DNA of 64,000 nucleotides from Gemmatimonadota bacterium (GTDB lineage: Bacteria; Gemmatimonadota; Gemmatimonadetes; Gemmatimonadales; Gemmatimonadaceae). The DNA lies in contig JADJAD010000017.1 of NCBI GenBank assembly GCA_016704465.1, positions 1 to 64,000 on the forward strand, written 5' to 3'. Position numbers and translations under genes: made by a program. Within the stretch, counting starts at the first letter, position 1; each line of letters begins with the position of its first letter. The notes beneath the pieces are model-generated. The model made no database searches. It worked only from the letters and a program-made list of their open reading frames with translations, and was not told the DNA's origin. Positions 9,276 through 17,780 of this stretch are shown piece by piece.

Positions 9276-9886
9276 GACTTGCCTCCCTTGGCGTTGGTCG
9301 CGGTGCGGGCCACGTAGGTCTGGATCTCGAACTTGGTATCGAGCGCCGAGGCGCCGGCCGGACGCGCGCGGCCGTTGGAACCATTGGGATTGGCGGCCGG
9401 CGTCAACGCGACATTCACCGGGGCGATGATGCGGGTGAGCGATCCCACGTTGGTCAGGAACTCGGCGACAGCGTGGTAGCCGCCGGTGACCGAGATCTTG
9501 TATCGATACGTGTCGAACTGGTCGCCCTCGATGACCGGCTCGGGCTGCACCGTGGCGAGGTCGAGGCCGACGCGACGGGCCGCGGTCGACACCTGCTCGA
9601 GCAGCGCCGGAACTTCGTTGCCGGTCGGGACGAGCTGGCGCATCACCTCGAGGTCGCGCGCATGCATCTCCGCCTCGGCCTTGAGGGCCTCGACGTTCCC
9701 CTTCGCCAGTTCGGCGCGGGCACGCATGTTCCGCGACTCGAGCGTGTCCACCCGCTCGGCGACGCTGGTGAGCTGCTCCACTTTCGGGGAGTACACGTAG
9801 TTGTAGTACAGGCCGACAAGCGAGAGGGCGACGACGCTGGCGAGCAGCATCACCTGTTCACGCGGAGACTTCGGAGGAAAGGCCAT
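9272..9886 (-). CDS. pilO: Type IV pilus inner-membrane alignment protein PilO
   Basis: 204 residues. It has a short cytoplasmic tail, one membrane helix at about residues 12-30 (VMLLASVVALSLVGLYYNY), a coiled coil at about 35-80, then a ferredoxin-like periplasmic domain with the typical ISVTGGYHAVAEFLTNV segment. It pairs with PilN to form the alignment subcomplex. It is placed 2 bases after pilN and overlaps pilP. Confidence 0.88.
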   Translation of the reverse strand: MAFPPKSPREQVMLLASVVALSLVGLYYNYVYSPKVEQLTSVAERVDTLESRNMRARAELAKGNVEALKAEAEMHARDLEVMRQLVPTGNEVPALLEQVSTAARRVGLDLATVQPEPVIEGDQFDTYRYKISVTGGYHAVAEFLTNVGSLTRIIAPVNVALTPAANPNGSNGRARPAGASALDTKFEIQTYVARTATNAKGGKS

Positions 9887-9888
9887 CG

Positions 9889-10608
9889 TTACCTTACCGA
9901 GAGGGAGACGGGTGCGGTGGTGATCACGCCCTGGTCGGGCCGCTCGTACTCGGCGTCGAGCTGGAACTCGGTCACTTCCTTGCCGTCGACCATCACGAGT
10001 TCCGAGCGCGCCAGCTGCACGTTCTGCACAAAGGGCGACGTCTCGAGGATCTTCATGAACCGGGTCAGGGCCTGGATGTCCACCGTGTTGCCGACCACGC
10101 GGAAGCGCAGCGGCTCCGTGCTCGGCTGCGGATCCTGCCTGGTGTTCTTCTCATCCTTGGTGGCGGGCGCCGGGACGGCGGCCGCGCTGCCGGCGGTCTG
10201 GGCGACCGACTTGAGCCAGGTGTACGGCGGCAGCGCGCGCGACACCTCGTCGAGAATGTGCGGCCAGACAAAGCGATCGTTGTCGATCGACTTGATGATC
10301 TGGAGTTGCCGGACGACGGAGTCCCGCTTTGCCTCGGCCTTGCGGCGTTCCTTGAGGACGACGGCGAAGCGGGCGGAGTCGCGCACCGCTTCCGACTCGC
10401 GCACTTCGAGGGCCGAGAACTGGGACGTCTGGGTCAGGTGCAGCCCGCCGATCCCCGCGGCCGCAACGAGGACGCTGAAGACAGCCGAGAGCATGTACGG
10501 GTCGCGGACACGGGCGCCCACCGAGGCGCCGATCGCCCGCAGGGAGAAACCGGCACCGCGCCCCTTGTGCTTCTTGTCGGCGCCTGGGAGGAGATTGATT
10601 TCGATCAT
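9889..10608 (-). CDS. pilN: Type IV pilus inner-membrane protein PilN
   Basis: 239 residues. The N-terminus MIEINLLPG is the conserved PilN peptide that docks into the PilM groove. A basic patch, one membrane helix around residues 40-60, a coiled coil and a periplasmic domain follow. An extra insert of about 25 residues rich in Ala, Pro and Thr sits before the last beta segment. It forms the PilMNO platform with its neighbours. Confidence 0.88.
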   Translation of the reverse strand: MIEINLLPGADKKHKGRGAGFSLRAIGASVGARVRDPYMLSAVFSVLVAAAGIGGLHLTQTSQFSALEVRESEAVRDSARFAVVLKERRKAEAKRDSVVRQLQIIKSIDNDRFVWPHILDEVSRALPPYTWLKSVAQTAGSAAAVPAPATKDEKNTRQDPQPSTEPLRFRVVGNTVDIQALTRFMKILETSPFVQNVQLARSELVMVDGKEVTEFQLDAEYERPDQGVITTAPVSLSVR

Positions 10609-10631
10609 CGTGGGAGATCTCTCGGGGTCGC

Positions 10632-11675
10632 TCAGGCAGCCTTGCGGAGCGCCAGGCCAATGGGGAGCATGAGAAGCGGGGCGACTTCGTCGGTGACGAG
10701 GTTGTCGAGTGCGCCTTCTCGCACGCGCAGGTTCGCGAGCGGGTTGGCCAGCTCGACCGGCAGCCGCAACCGCCTGCCTAACGCGTCGGCGAGGCCCGGC
10801 ACGCGCGCGCCACCGCCGCAGAGGTAGACGATGCGCATCTGTCCGCCGGAGCGGGACGACGACGCCAGGAACGCGGCCGCACGCTCGACGCCGACCGCGA
10901 TCTCCTCGCCGCGATTGTCGATCACCGCGTCGAGGTGGGTCGAGCGGTCGTAGCCCTGCAGCAGCATGTCGGCCTCGTCGGCGCCCAGGCCGCGCTCGCG
11001 CTGCAGGTCTTCCCGGAACCGGCGCGTGCCCACCGTGATGTCGCGCGTGAGGATCGGCACGCCCTCGTCGAGGATGTTGATGTTCGTGACCTCATGCCCG
11101 ATGTTGATCAGCCCGACCACGCCGCTCATGGCATCGGGGTGATTGAGCTCGAAGGCGTTGTGCAGCGCGAAGGCGTCGACATCGACGATCGCCGTGTGCA
11201 TGCCCGCGTCCGCGAGCAGGCGCATCTTCGTCTCGATCAGGTCGCGCTTGGCCGCGACGAGCAGGACGCTCATCTCCATGCCGTCGCCATCCGGGTCGAG
11301 GATCTGGAAGTCCAGCTCGACTGATTCCATGTCGAACGGCACGTGCTGCTCCGCTTCCCATCGCATCAGTTCGCGCGCCTGTTGTTCCTTCACGCGCTCG
11401 ATCAGGATCTTCTTGATGATGACGTCGCGACCGCCGACGGCGGTGACGACATCCTTCGTCTTGATGCCGGCCTGTTCGACGGCGCTGCGAATGGCATCGG
11501 TCACGATGCCCGGATCCATGATCTCGCCTTCGACGATGGCATCGGCCAGCAGCGGAACGATCACAACCTTGGCGAGTTCAGGTTCGCCACGTCCGTGATC
11601 GATGACCGCGACCTTGATGAGCCCCGAGCCGACGTCGAGGCCGATCGTCGTCTTCCTGCGACCGAAGAGCGCCAT
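10632..11675 (-). CDS. pilM: Type IV pilus actin-like ATPase PilM
   Basis: 347 residues of the FtsA/actin fold. The phosphate-1 motif is GLDVGSGLIKVAVID, and the adenosine motif is YLCGGGARVPGLADAL. It binds the PilN N-terminus on the cytoplasmic face. The ATG at 11675 (MALFGRRKTTIG) was chosen because it is the conserved family start; the in-frame upstream part is low complexity. It is the first gene of the pilMNOPQ run, with a 241-base gap upstream. Confidence 0.92.
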   Translation of the reverse strand: MALFGRRKTTIGLDVGSGLIKVAVIDHGRGEPELAKVVIVPLLADAIVEGEIMDPGIVTDAIRSAVEQAGIKTKDVVTAVGGRDVIIKKILIERVKEQQARELMRWEAEQHVPFDMESVELDFQILDPDGDGMEMSVLLVAAKRDLIETKMRLLADAGMHTAIVDVDAFALHNAFELNHPDAMSGVVGLINIGHEVTNINILDEGVPILTRDITVGTRRFREDLQRERGLGADEADMLLQGYDRSTHLDAVIDNRGEEIAVGVERAAAFLASSSRSGGQMRIVYLCGGGARVPGLADALGRRLRLPVELANPLANLRVREGALDNLVTDEVAPLLMLPIGLALRKAA

Positions 11676-11916
11676 AACGATGAGAGGGTGCGGAGGAGGA
11701 GCTGGGCACCGCGCGCGAGATGCGCGCGACGCCGACGTACCAGACACATTGACCGACAGAGCGGTCGATTCTGCCCTTCACACGACCGCCCATGGCGCGG
11801 GGTAACAGCAGAATGCGCCTCCCGTTGCGTTTTTCCTCCAGCGTGCGTCAAATCACCGGCACAGGGTGACCGATGGGACGATCGACGGGGGAATTCGCCC
11901 GCCGGCGTCGCGGGCC

Positions 11917-13092
11917 CTAGTCGCGCAGCGCAGCCCACGCGCGCTGTCGCACCGGCACGAGCCGAGCCGACCACGTCAGGGCTCGGTCGATCGCGCAGCG
12001 CGACAGCTGCAGGTGTGTGGACCCGCCGAGCACCGTATGATCGCCAGCTGCAAGCGTGGCGTCGCCGGCCATGACGGTCCCGAGCACGGTGCCACCCACG
12101 CCCGACGACTGCACGTCGTCCCCGGCAATGACGACCCCGGCAAACCAGGCACCGCCGCTCAACGTCAGGTCGCCATCGACCAGCAGGACCCCTTGCCCGA
12201 CTCCACCCCGCAGCTCCAGGTCGCCACGGACCCAGATGATCGGCGCGTACAAGGCGCAGTCCGTCCCCCCGCCCGGCGCTCCCCAATTGTCCAGGAACGA
12301 ACGATCGCAGCTCGCGCCGCTCAGGCGAGGACTCGGTGTGACGACGCTGCCGCCCGGAAGGACGATGGCCGCATGCCGCGTCAGCGTCGCCCACGTCTCG
12401 CGGCCAAAGACTCGATAGCGGGCGGTGTCGGCTGCGCTACTGTCCTCAAGTAGGGGCGGCACGCCAGCGAGGCGTCCACCCGTGCGGCCACCTCCGCACC
12501 CTGCGTCGCACAAGCGCGTGGTGTCGGGGAGCGCCACGGCCGCCACCGCGGCGGCGAGCGCGCACGTCGCTCCCCAGGCGACGAGCGAGGTGTCGGTGCC
12601 GACCACCCGGGCACTATCGACCAGCTCCACGCTGTCTCGTGCGACCAGCGTCGCGGTCACGGGGAGGTCGGGCGTCGCGAGACGGAAGGCGACGTGGACG
12701 GCGCGACGGGCGAGTGTGCGCGCGAGCGAATCGCCGGCGCGTCCCTCGCTCTCGGTCCAGAAGCTGGTGGCGGAAGTTCGCATGGTGCGCGTCACCGCCA
12801 TCGCTGCGCTGAAGCGCAGAGTGTCCGGCCCGATGGTCCCTCCCACCAGCGTCGCGGCGTACGGCGCGGTGCCCCATCGACGCAGGATGTCGTATGCCCC
12901 GGCGTCGGCTGCATTGGCGGCGCGGCGCATGACCCCCGCATCACGCGTGCGTTGGAAGTCTCCCCGGCCGACGTGCATGGAACCGACGGCGAGCAAGGCG
13001 AGCAGCAGGAGCGCGACGAGCGCGGTGAGCAGGGCGACGCCGCGACGGGAAGCCGCCGCGATCCTGGGGGCGGGGGGAGCGGCGCGAGTCAT
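11917..13092 (-). CDS. PilX-like minor pilus assembly protein with C-terminal repeat domain
   Basis: 391 residues. The N-terminus has a class III-like signal without a clear prepilin Glu (SRRGVALLTALVALLLLALL), then an Ala-rich helix, as in PilX proteins. The C-terminal 120 residues carry short repeated hydrophobic strands (VRGDLELRGGVGQGVLLVDG, then similar turns), suggesting a small beta-solenoid. The start overlaps the pilW stop (ATGA). It probably primes pilus assembly with the neighbouring minor pilins; the solenoid could be a tip or adhesin module. Confidence 0.72.
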   Translation of the reverse strand: MTRAAPPAPRIAAASRRGVALLTALVALLLLALLAVGSMHVGRGDFQRTRDAGVMRRAANAADAGAYDILRRWGTAPYAATLVGGTIGPDTLRFSAAMAVTRTMRTSATSFWTESEGRAGDSLARTLARRAVHVAFRLATPDLPVTATLVARDSVELVDSARVVGTDTSLVAWGATCALAAAVAAVALPDTTRLCDAGCGGGRTGGRLAGVPPLLEDSSAADTARYRVFGRETWATLTRHAAIVLPGGSVVTPSPRLSGASCDRSFLDNWGAPGGGTDCALYAPIIWVRGDLELRGGVGQGVLLVDGDLTLSGGAWFAGVVIAGDDVQSSGVGGTVLGTVMAGDATLAAGDHTVLGGSTHLQLSRCAIDRALTWSARLVPVRQRAWAALRD

Positions 13093-14000
13093 GGGAGGTT
13101 GCGCAGCGGGATGCGCACCGTGAGCGAGTCGCGCCGCATGCCACCCGCCGCACCGTCCATGCGTACGGCGTGCCGCGTCACGGCGCCGAGCGAGAGTTCG
13201 ACCACCCGCGCGTTCCCGGGGCCGGCGGACGAGAGGACTGCACCGAGTGAATCACGCCAGCGGAAGGACATCCCGCTCGTCGATCCCGGCGCGGCGTACG
13301 GGAGGAGCGGCCCTGCGACGGGCTGGATCACGTTCCACCGCCCCACGATCGGGTTCCACTCGGTCCAACCCGCCATCCACTCTCCAGCCGATCGGTAGAG
13401 CGCGAATCGCTCCGGACGTCCCACCCGCACGACGGCACCCGGGGTGACCGTCGGCGGCAGCGCAGGTGAGGCGGCCAGCCGCCAGCCGACGCGACCCGCA
13501 TCGGCAATGGAGTCGAGGAAGGGAGAGTGCAGGCATGCGTTGGGGAGCGCCGAGATGGCCGTCACCTCGGCGTGCACCCACCGATCGTCGGCCGCGCCGG
13601 CGAGCGAGCCGTCGTCGAGGATGGCGATGGAGTCACCGGCCTGTGGCGCGGTGTTCCACCAGGTCAGGGTGGCGCCGGAGGCGACGACCGGGGGCGCCAG
13701 GTCGACGAACCCGCCGCCTAACGCGCAGGCGATGGCGCTGCCGACCGGTGCGAGGAAGCTGACGGCGGAGTCGGCCGCGACGAGGACGTCGCCATCCGAC
13801 GGCGCGACCCCCTGCAGCGCCGCCTCGACCGCGAAGGCGGCGACCGCGAGCTGGGCGCGCTGGTCGGCCATGAGCGCGGTCCCGCGCGTGAAGCGCTGTG
13901 TTCGATCAACGAGCCGGAACAGTGCGGCACCGAGCATCGAGGTGATCACGAGTGCCGTCAGCAGCTCCACGAGGGCGAATCCCCGACGGTTCACTCGCAT
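13089..14000 (-). CDS. PilW-like minor pilin
   Basis: 303 residues. MRVNRRGFALVELLTALVI is a prepilin signal with cleavage after Gly and Glu at +5, followed by the N-terminal hydrophobic helix. The long C-terminal domain is beta-rich and has few Cys. The start at 14000 lies inside the end of the PilV-like gene, and the stop overlaps the PilX-like gene, giving a tightly coupled V-W-X set. Such minor pilins form the initiation complex at the pilus tip. Confidence 0.78.
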   Translation of the reverse strand: MRVNRRGFALVELLTALVITSMLGAALFRLVDRTQRFTRGTALMADQRAQLAVAAFAVEAALQGVAPSDGDVLVAADSAVSFLAPVGSAIACALGGGFVDLAPPVVASGATLTWWNTAPQAGDSIAILDDGSLAGAADDRWVHAEVTAISALPNACLHSPFLDSIADAGRVGWRLAASPALPPTVTPGAVVRVGRPERFALYRSAGEWMAGWTEWNPIVGRWNVIQPVAGPLLPYAAPGSTSGMSFRWRDSLGAVLSSAGPGNARVVELSLGAVTRHAVRMDGAAGGMRRDSLTVRIPLRNLP

Positions 14001-14431
14001 GGCAGGAGGACCTCCTCGACGATGGCGTTCGGGACGCGCGGCGACGCGGGGGTCAGGACCGCGCGCACGGCCCGAGTGACCGGCGTGCTCGTCGTGGTCC
14101 AGCGTACCCCCCCCGACGCCGTAGCGACCGCACCGCTCCCGAGGGTGGTGCACGGGAGGGCGCGCAACGAGTCCACGACCTGGGCGGCGGCGCGGGTGGC
14201 GCGCGCCACGGCCTGCGCCGTCGCGCCCAGTCGGGCGACGTAGGTGGTCGAGGACGCGACGCCGAGCGCGGCGATGGCCATCAGCAGCACCGCCACGACG
14301 ACCTCGACCAGCGTGAAGCCGGCTCGATGAGTGGGTGGGGGCGTGCGACCGGCGGTGCGACCGGCGGTAGGATGGGTGGTGCGATGAGTGGCGCGATGGG
14401 TGGCGCGATGGGCGCAACGAGAACGAGGCAT
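13991..14431 (-). CDS. PilV-like minor pilin with unusual repeat-rich leader
   Basis: About 146 residues from the ATG at 14431; starts at 14470 or 14467 are also possible. The prepilin site is HRAGFTLVEVVVAVLLMA. The leader before the cleavage site is about 35 residues, far longer than the usual 5-20, and is built from repeated THRAT/AGRT units encoded by 12-bp tandem repeats at 14371-14418. The ATG at 14431 lies inside the arm of a perfect RNA hairpin (14423-14454). A real start after the repeats is not available as ATG, GTG or TTG. Confidence 0.65.
   Translation of the reverse strand: MPRSRCAHRATHRATHRTTHPTAGRTAGRTPPPTHRAGFTLVEVVVAVLLMAIAALGVASSTTYVARLGATAQAVARATRAAAQVVDSLRALPCTTLGSGAVATASGGVRWTTTSTPVTRAVRAVLTPASPRVPNAIVEEVLLPCE
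14371..14418. repeat. 12-bp tandem repeats in the pilV-like leader
   Basis: About four units of GATGGGTGGCGC, the last one degenerate, encode the Thr-His-Arg-Ala pattern before the prepilin cleavage site. A shorter GTGCGACCGGCG duplication lies next to it. Confidence 0.7.
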
Positions 14432-14454
14432 GCCTGACGTTAGGCATGCCTCGT
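14423..14454 (-). promoter_or_regulatory. Hairpin covering the pilV-like start codon
   Basis: A 13-bp perfect inverted repeat (ACGAGGCATGCCT) has a 6-nt centre that is itself nearly palindromic and contains CGTTAGGC. In the minus-strand RNA the AUG at 14431 would be paired in the 3' arm. It could act as a further pilA terminator or as a structure that limits translation of the minor pilin. Confidence 0.5.
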
Positions 14455-14511
14455 GGACGCTTGTCATCATTCGATCGCGGGTCGTACCGGAATCACGCGG
14501 GGGTACGATGT

Positions 14512-14547
14512 GATCGAGGGCAGCGCCGGGGAGCGCTGCCCTCGATC
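14512..14547 (-). terminator. Strong hairpin terminator of pilA
   Basis: A perfect 15-bp stem (GATCGAGGGCAGCGC) with a CGGGGA loop lies about 40 bases after the pilA stop. There is no U-tract. Its size suggests it ends or stabilises the abundant pilin message while allowing low read-through to the minor pilins. Confidence 0.75.
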
Positions 14548-14548
14548 G

Positions 14549-14574
14549 TCACAGCCGGGAGGAGGTGGCTGTGA
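14549..14574 (-). terminator. Second hairpin after pilA
   Basis: An 8-bp stem (TCACAGCC) with a 10-nt loop lies between the pilA stop and the larger hairpin. The tandem arrangement is typical of 3' ends that protect pilin mRNA. Confidence 0.5.
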
Positions 14575-14585
14575 GGGTCAAGCGT

Positions 14586-14993
14586 TTACTGACACTTCGG
14601 CTCGGCTTCGACCGTGGCCGGGGCAACCGCGCCGACGCCGACGAAGATGGCGCACGTCTTGGTCGTGGCCGAGTGACCCGAGGTGGCGCTCCAGCCGGTG
14701 CCGCCCGTGGCAGCCGTGGTCACCGTCACACCAGCCGACGGGACGAAGCCGTAGACCGAGCTCGTGCCCGCTGCGGTGTTGTTCGCGGTTCCGGCGATGT
14801 AGATCTGGTAGTCAGCGAAGTACGACTCCTGCGTGGTGGCCATGTTGCGGAGGTCCGACTTCATCGACGCCAGATACGCCTTCTCCTTCGTGTTGGCGAA
14901 CTTCGGAATCGCGATCGCGGCCAGGATGCCGATGATGACGACAACGATCAGGAGTTCGATCAGCGTGAAGCCCTTGCGAGTCTTGTTCAACAT
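14586..14993 (-). CDS. pilA: Major type IV pilin (PilA-like)
   Basis: 135 residues, type IVa prepilin. The leader MLNKTRKG is followed by FTLIELLIVVVIIGILAAIA with Glu5, then a short globular domain. Two Cys near the end (KTCAIF and EPKCQ) would form the D-loop disulfide. GGAG lies 8 bases before the ATG. Tandem hairpins follow the stop. It is flanked by minor pilins downstream and by glycosyltransferases upstream on the same strand, and a PilS/PilR-like pair lies further upstream. Confidence 0.94.
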   Translation of the reverse strand: MLNKTRKGFTLIELLIVVVIIGILAAIAIPKFANTKEKAYLASMKSDLRNMATTQESYFADYQIYIAGTANNTAAGTSSVYGFVPSAGVTVTTAATGGTGWSATSGHSATTKTCAIFVGVGAVAPATVEAEPKCQ

Positions 14994-15330
14994 GGTGTTC
15001 TCCGGGGTTGTCCGACTGGGGGAGTGATGGAGCGATCTGGAGGAGCGTTTCGTTCTCGGGAACCAGGTAAGGCAAGCGGCGGACGAGCGGCGGCAACTCT
15101 GTCGAAGTGACGGTCCGACAGCGAGTTAGCGGATTCGTTGGACTGCGCGCAGACCGCGAGGCTCTCAGTGTTTTGCACGCTGTCTTGCAGTCTGCCACAC
15201 GCCCAACCTCGTCGCGCGGCCCTTCGTTTCCGCCTCCTGCCCTCCGTCCGGATCCGAAATCGAACCGTCCGTCAGGACACACGCAGGACGCAGAGTGGTA
15301 GCGGGCGGTAACAGGCGTGGGAGTAACGAC
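14994..15330. other. 337-base gap upstream of pilA
   Basis: Lies between the GT2 stop and the pilA start and must hold the pilin promoter. I searched the minus strand for the -24/-12 sigma-54 pattern expected if PilR acts here. I found only poor matches (a TGGCAG near 15196 without a GC at the right distance). No gene or strong hairpin was seen. Confidence 0.5.
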
Positions 15331-16146
15331 CTACAACACCTCACGCACGGTGTCGCGGATCACGGGGGGAAGCAGGTTAAAGCGCACAATGTGCCAGAAA
15401 GCCGCGACGCCATCGCGCCAACTGATCTTCTTTCCCTCGGCGTAGGTCCGTCCCGCATATGTCACCGGGACCTCGTAGATGCGGGCGCCCGCCTGCGCGA
15501 GGCGCGCGGTGATCTCGGGCTCGAACCCGAACCGGTCGGCGGTGAGCACCAGCCGACGCGCGACCTCTCCCCGCACGGCCTTGTAGCACGTTTCCATGTC
15601 GGTCAGGTTGAGGTTGGTGAACATGTTGCTGACGGTCGTCAGGATCGAGTTGCCGACGGAGTGCCAGAAGTAGAGCACGCGATGCGAGCCACCCAGGAAT
15701 CGCGAGCCGAAGACCGCGTCGGCCTTTCCATCGATGATGGGATCGAGCAGCAGCGGCCAGTCGGCCGGGTCGTACTCGAGATCCGCGTCCTGCACGATGA
15801 CGACGTTGCCAGTGCTCTCCCGCAGCGCCGTGCGAATGGCGGCTCCCTTTCCGCAGTTGACGGGCTGGTGGATGAGGCGATCGATCAGTCCTGCGGCGAA
15901 CAGGCCATCGAGGATCTCGCGCGTCCCATCGGTCGAGCAGTCGTTCACACAGATGACCTGCTTGCGCACGGGGACGGCGTGCACCTGATCGAGGATGAGG
16001 CGGATCGTGTTCCGCTCGTTGTAGACCGGAATGAGGACGGAGAGTACGACGTCCTCGAGCGCGATCGGCGTGCGACCGCGCATGTAGGGGGTACTGCCCT
16101 CGATGGTGCCGGTGAACGACGGCGTGGGGTGGCGATGGAGCGTCAT
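15331..16146 (-). CDS. Family 2 glycosyltransferase, polyprenyl-phosphate sugar synthase type
   Basis: 271 residues of GT-A fold with no membrane helix. Donor-binding motifs are VLIPVYNERNTI, NDCSTDGT and the metal site QDADLEYDP. It resembles dolichol/polyprenol-phosphate mannose or glucose synthases. The stop lies 337 bases before pilA, and the start overlaps the upstream GT-C gene by ATGA. With the two GT-C proteins it could supply a lipid-linked sugar for protein or lipid glycosylation. Confidence 0.85.
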   Translation of the reverse strand: MTLHRHPTPSFTGTIEGSTPYMRGRTPIALEDVVLSVLIPVYNERNTIRLILDQVHAVPVRKQVICVNDCSTDGTREILDGLFAAGLIDRLIHQPVNCGKGAAIRTALRESTGNVVIVQDADLEYDPADWPLLLDPIIDGKADAVFGSRFLGGSHRVLYFWHSVGNSILTTVSNMFTNLNLTDMETCYKAVRGEVARRLVLTADRFGFEPEITARLAQAGARIYEVPVTYAGRTYAEGKKISWRDGVAAFWHIVRFNLLPPVIRDTVREVL

Positions 16147-17780
16147 CGGACGGTGCGTTGAAAGATCGTCACGGCAGGAGTGGTGCCGACCCGGCGGAGC
16201 TGGGGCGGCACTCGCTCGGCGAGCGTGCGGGCTGTACGCAGTCCTGCCGCGCTGCCCACGATGAAGAACTCCGGTTGATACGTCGCAAAGATCTCCTCGA
16301 CGGCGGCGAGGTCCTCGGCGTCGGACAAGGGGCGCACGCGCTCCCCGGCCGTGAATGTAGAGGTGGGGACGGCCTGCCGTCCCGTGTAAAGGTAGAGGAT
16401 CAGGTCGTCCTCGGTCGCGAGAATAGCGTTAGGCGCGGTGTGGCGCGCGACCCACTCGGCGGTTGGGCGCGCACGTTCGCCCGCGTTCCGCTGGACGGCC
16501 GTCCACCACTTTCGGTGGTACCCCATCCCGTTGTACCACAGGTATCCCCCGCCGATGCCGCCCGCCGCCACGAGGACCGCGGCCCGCCACGGGAGGCGCA
16601 CGACCTGCGGAACGCCGGCCCGCCAGCACGCCGACACCCCGAACCCGAGGAGCGGGAACCAGAGTGGCCAGACGGCGATGAGGAACCGATTGGGTTCAAA
16701 GGGCCACAGCATGACCACGAGCATGTACCCGCCGAGAAAGCCGAGCGTTACCGGCGCATTGCGGGCGTACCGTTTCGTTCCCGCGAGCAGGAACACGAGC
16801 AGCGCCGCCAGCGCGATCGCCCGCGGCCACGCGACCTGCACCGGGAAGAACATGTAGCTGATGGTGCGATCAATGTCCTGTGCGTTGCGCACGAGCACGT
16901 CGCGGGCGAAGGTCCATCCCCCGGCGGAATATCCTTCCACCAGCCATCCACCGTAGGATCCGTACTTCCCGACAAGCGGGTGGGCGATCTCCCCCTGGTG
17001 CGCCATGACCCAGAGCTGCCACGGGACGATGAAGAGCGATGCCGCCGCTCCCATCGCGAGCATTGCCCGCCAGTGACCTCGGCGAAGCATGATCAGTCCG
17101 GCCGCGGGTATCGCGAAGACACCGAGGGTGCGGACCATTGCCAGTGCGCCCAGGAGCAGGCCGGCGAGGATCGCCACGCGCACGTCGCCGTCGTCGGCGG
17201 CGCGCTCGGCGACCAGGAGCGAGGGGAGGAGGAGGGCGAGAAAGAGCGGCTCGGAGAGGACCACGCCGGTGATGAGCAGGACCACCACGGAGAGCGTCCC
17301 CACGATCGCGGTGGCAGCGGCCCACGGCGGCGCCAGGCGCCATCGCGTGCGGCAGAAGCGGTACGTGCCAACCGCGGCGCCGGCCAGAAAGAAGGCGTTG
17401 GCGAACTTGAAGAGGACGATGTTGTCGGGAAACGACGGCCACAGCTTCCACAGCGCCGCGAGGACGAGCGGGTATCCCGGCGGGTAGTGCGTGTTGTACG
17501 GCGAGCCCGGGAGATTGATGAGGCGGAATCCCTCACCGGTGGCCAGGGCCTTGGCGAGCACGGTGTAGATGGCGTCGTCCTGGAAGGCGCCGACCGGCCA
17601 TGGCGTGACCGTGAGAATGGCGACGAGCAGGACGAGGGCGGCGATGGCGACGAGCAGCAGGCGCTCGTGGCGGGGGCCCCCCCCCGTATCAACGTTAGGC
17701 GCGTCTCCCGCCCGCTCCGTCATCATTTCCGCGCCATCCCCATCATGCGACGGCTCGGCGGCATGCGCCTGAGCAGTCAT
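16143..17780 (-). CDS. GT-C family membrane glycosyltransferase (ArnT/PMT-like), copy 1
   Basis: 545 residues with about 11 membrane helices. The first periplasmic loop has WPVGAFQDDAIYTVLAKALA with the acidic pair expected of GT-C enzymes, then HYPPGYPLVLAALW. This fold moves sugar from a polyprenyl phosphate donor to a periplasmic acceptor. A 40-residue soluble N-terminus precedes helix 1 and includes a run of nine G (17677-17685 on the plus strand as C). It overlaps both neighbours by 4 bases and is clearly paralogous to the next gene. Confidence 0.8.
   Translation of the reverse strand: MTAQAHAAEPSHDGDGAEMMTERAGDAPNVDTGGGPRHERLLLVAIAALVLLVAILTVTPWPVGAFQDDAIYTVLAKALATGEGFRLINLPGSPYNTHYPPGYPLVLAALWKLWPSFPDNIVLFKFANAFFLAGAAVGTYRFCRTRWRLAPPWAAATAIVGTLSVVVLLITGVVLSEPLFLALLLPSLLVAERAADDGDVRVAILAGLLLGALAMVRTLGVFAIPAAGLIMLRRGHWRAMLAMGAAASLFIVPWQLWVMAHQGEIAHPLVGKYGSYGGWLVEGYSAGGWTFARDVLVRNAQDIDRTISYMFFPVQVAWPRAIALAALLVFLLAGTKRYARNAPVTLGFLGGYMLVVMLWPFEPNRFLIAVWPLWFPLLGFGVSACWRAGVPQVVRLPWRAAVLVAAGGIGGGYLWYNGMGYHRKWWTAVQRNAGERARPTAEWVARHTAPNAILATEDDLILYLYTGRQAVPTSTFTAGERVRPLSDAEDLAAVEEIFATYQPEFFIVGSAAGLRTARTLAERVPPQLRRVGTTPAVTIFQRTVR
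17677..17685. repeat. C9/G9 homopolymer in GT-C copy 1
   Basis: Nine C on the plus strand, directly preceded by five G, lie between the start codon and the first membrane helix. A change of one base would shut off the gene. Pilin glycosyltransferases in other bacteria are known to vary through such G tracts. Confidence 0.6.

Noticed and set aside
14423..14454. Integron attC site
   Set aside because: The core GTTAGGC matches the attC consensus, but it occurs in ordinary genes throughout the window, and no integrase or cassette array is present.
14994..15330. Sigma-54 promoter of pilA
   Set aside because: The GG and GC elements are not at the right distance in any candidate, so it could not be supported.
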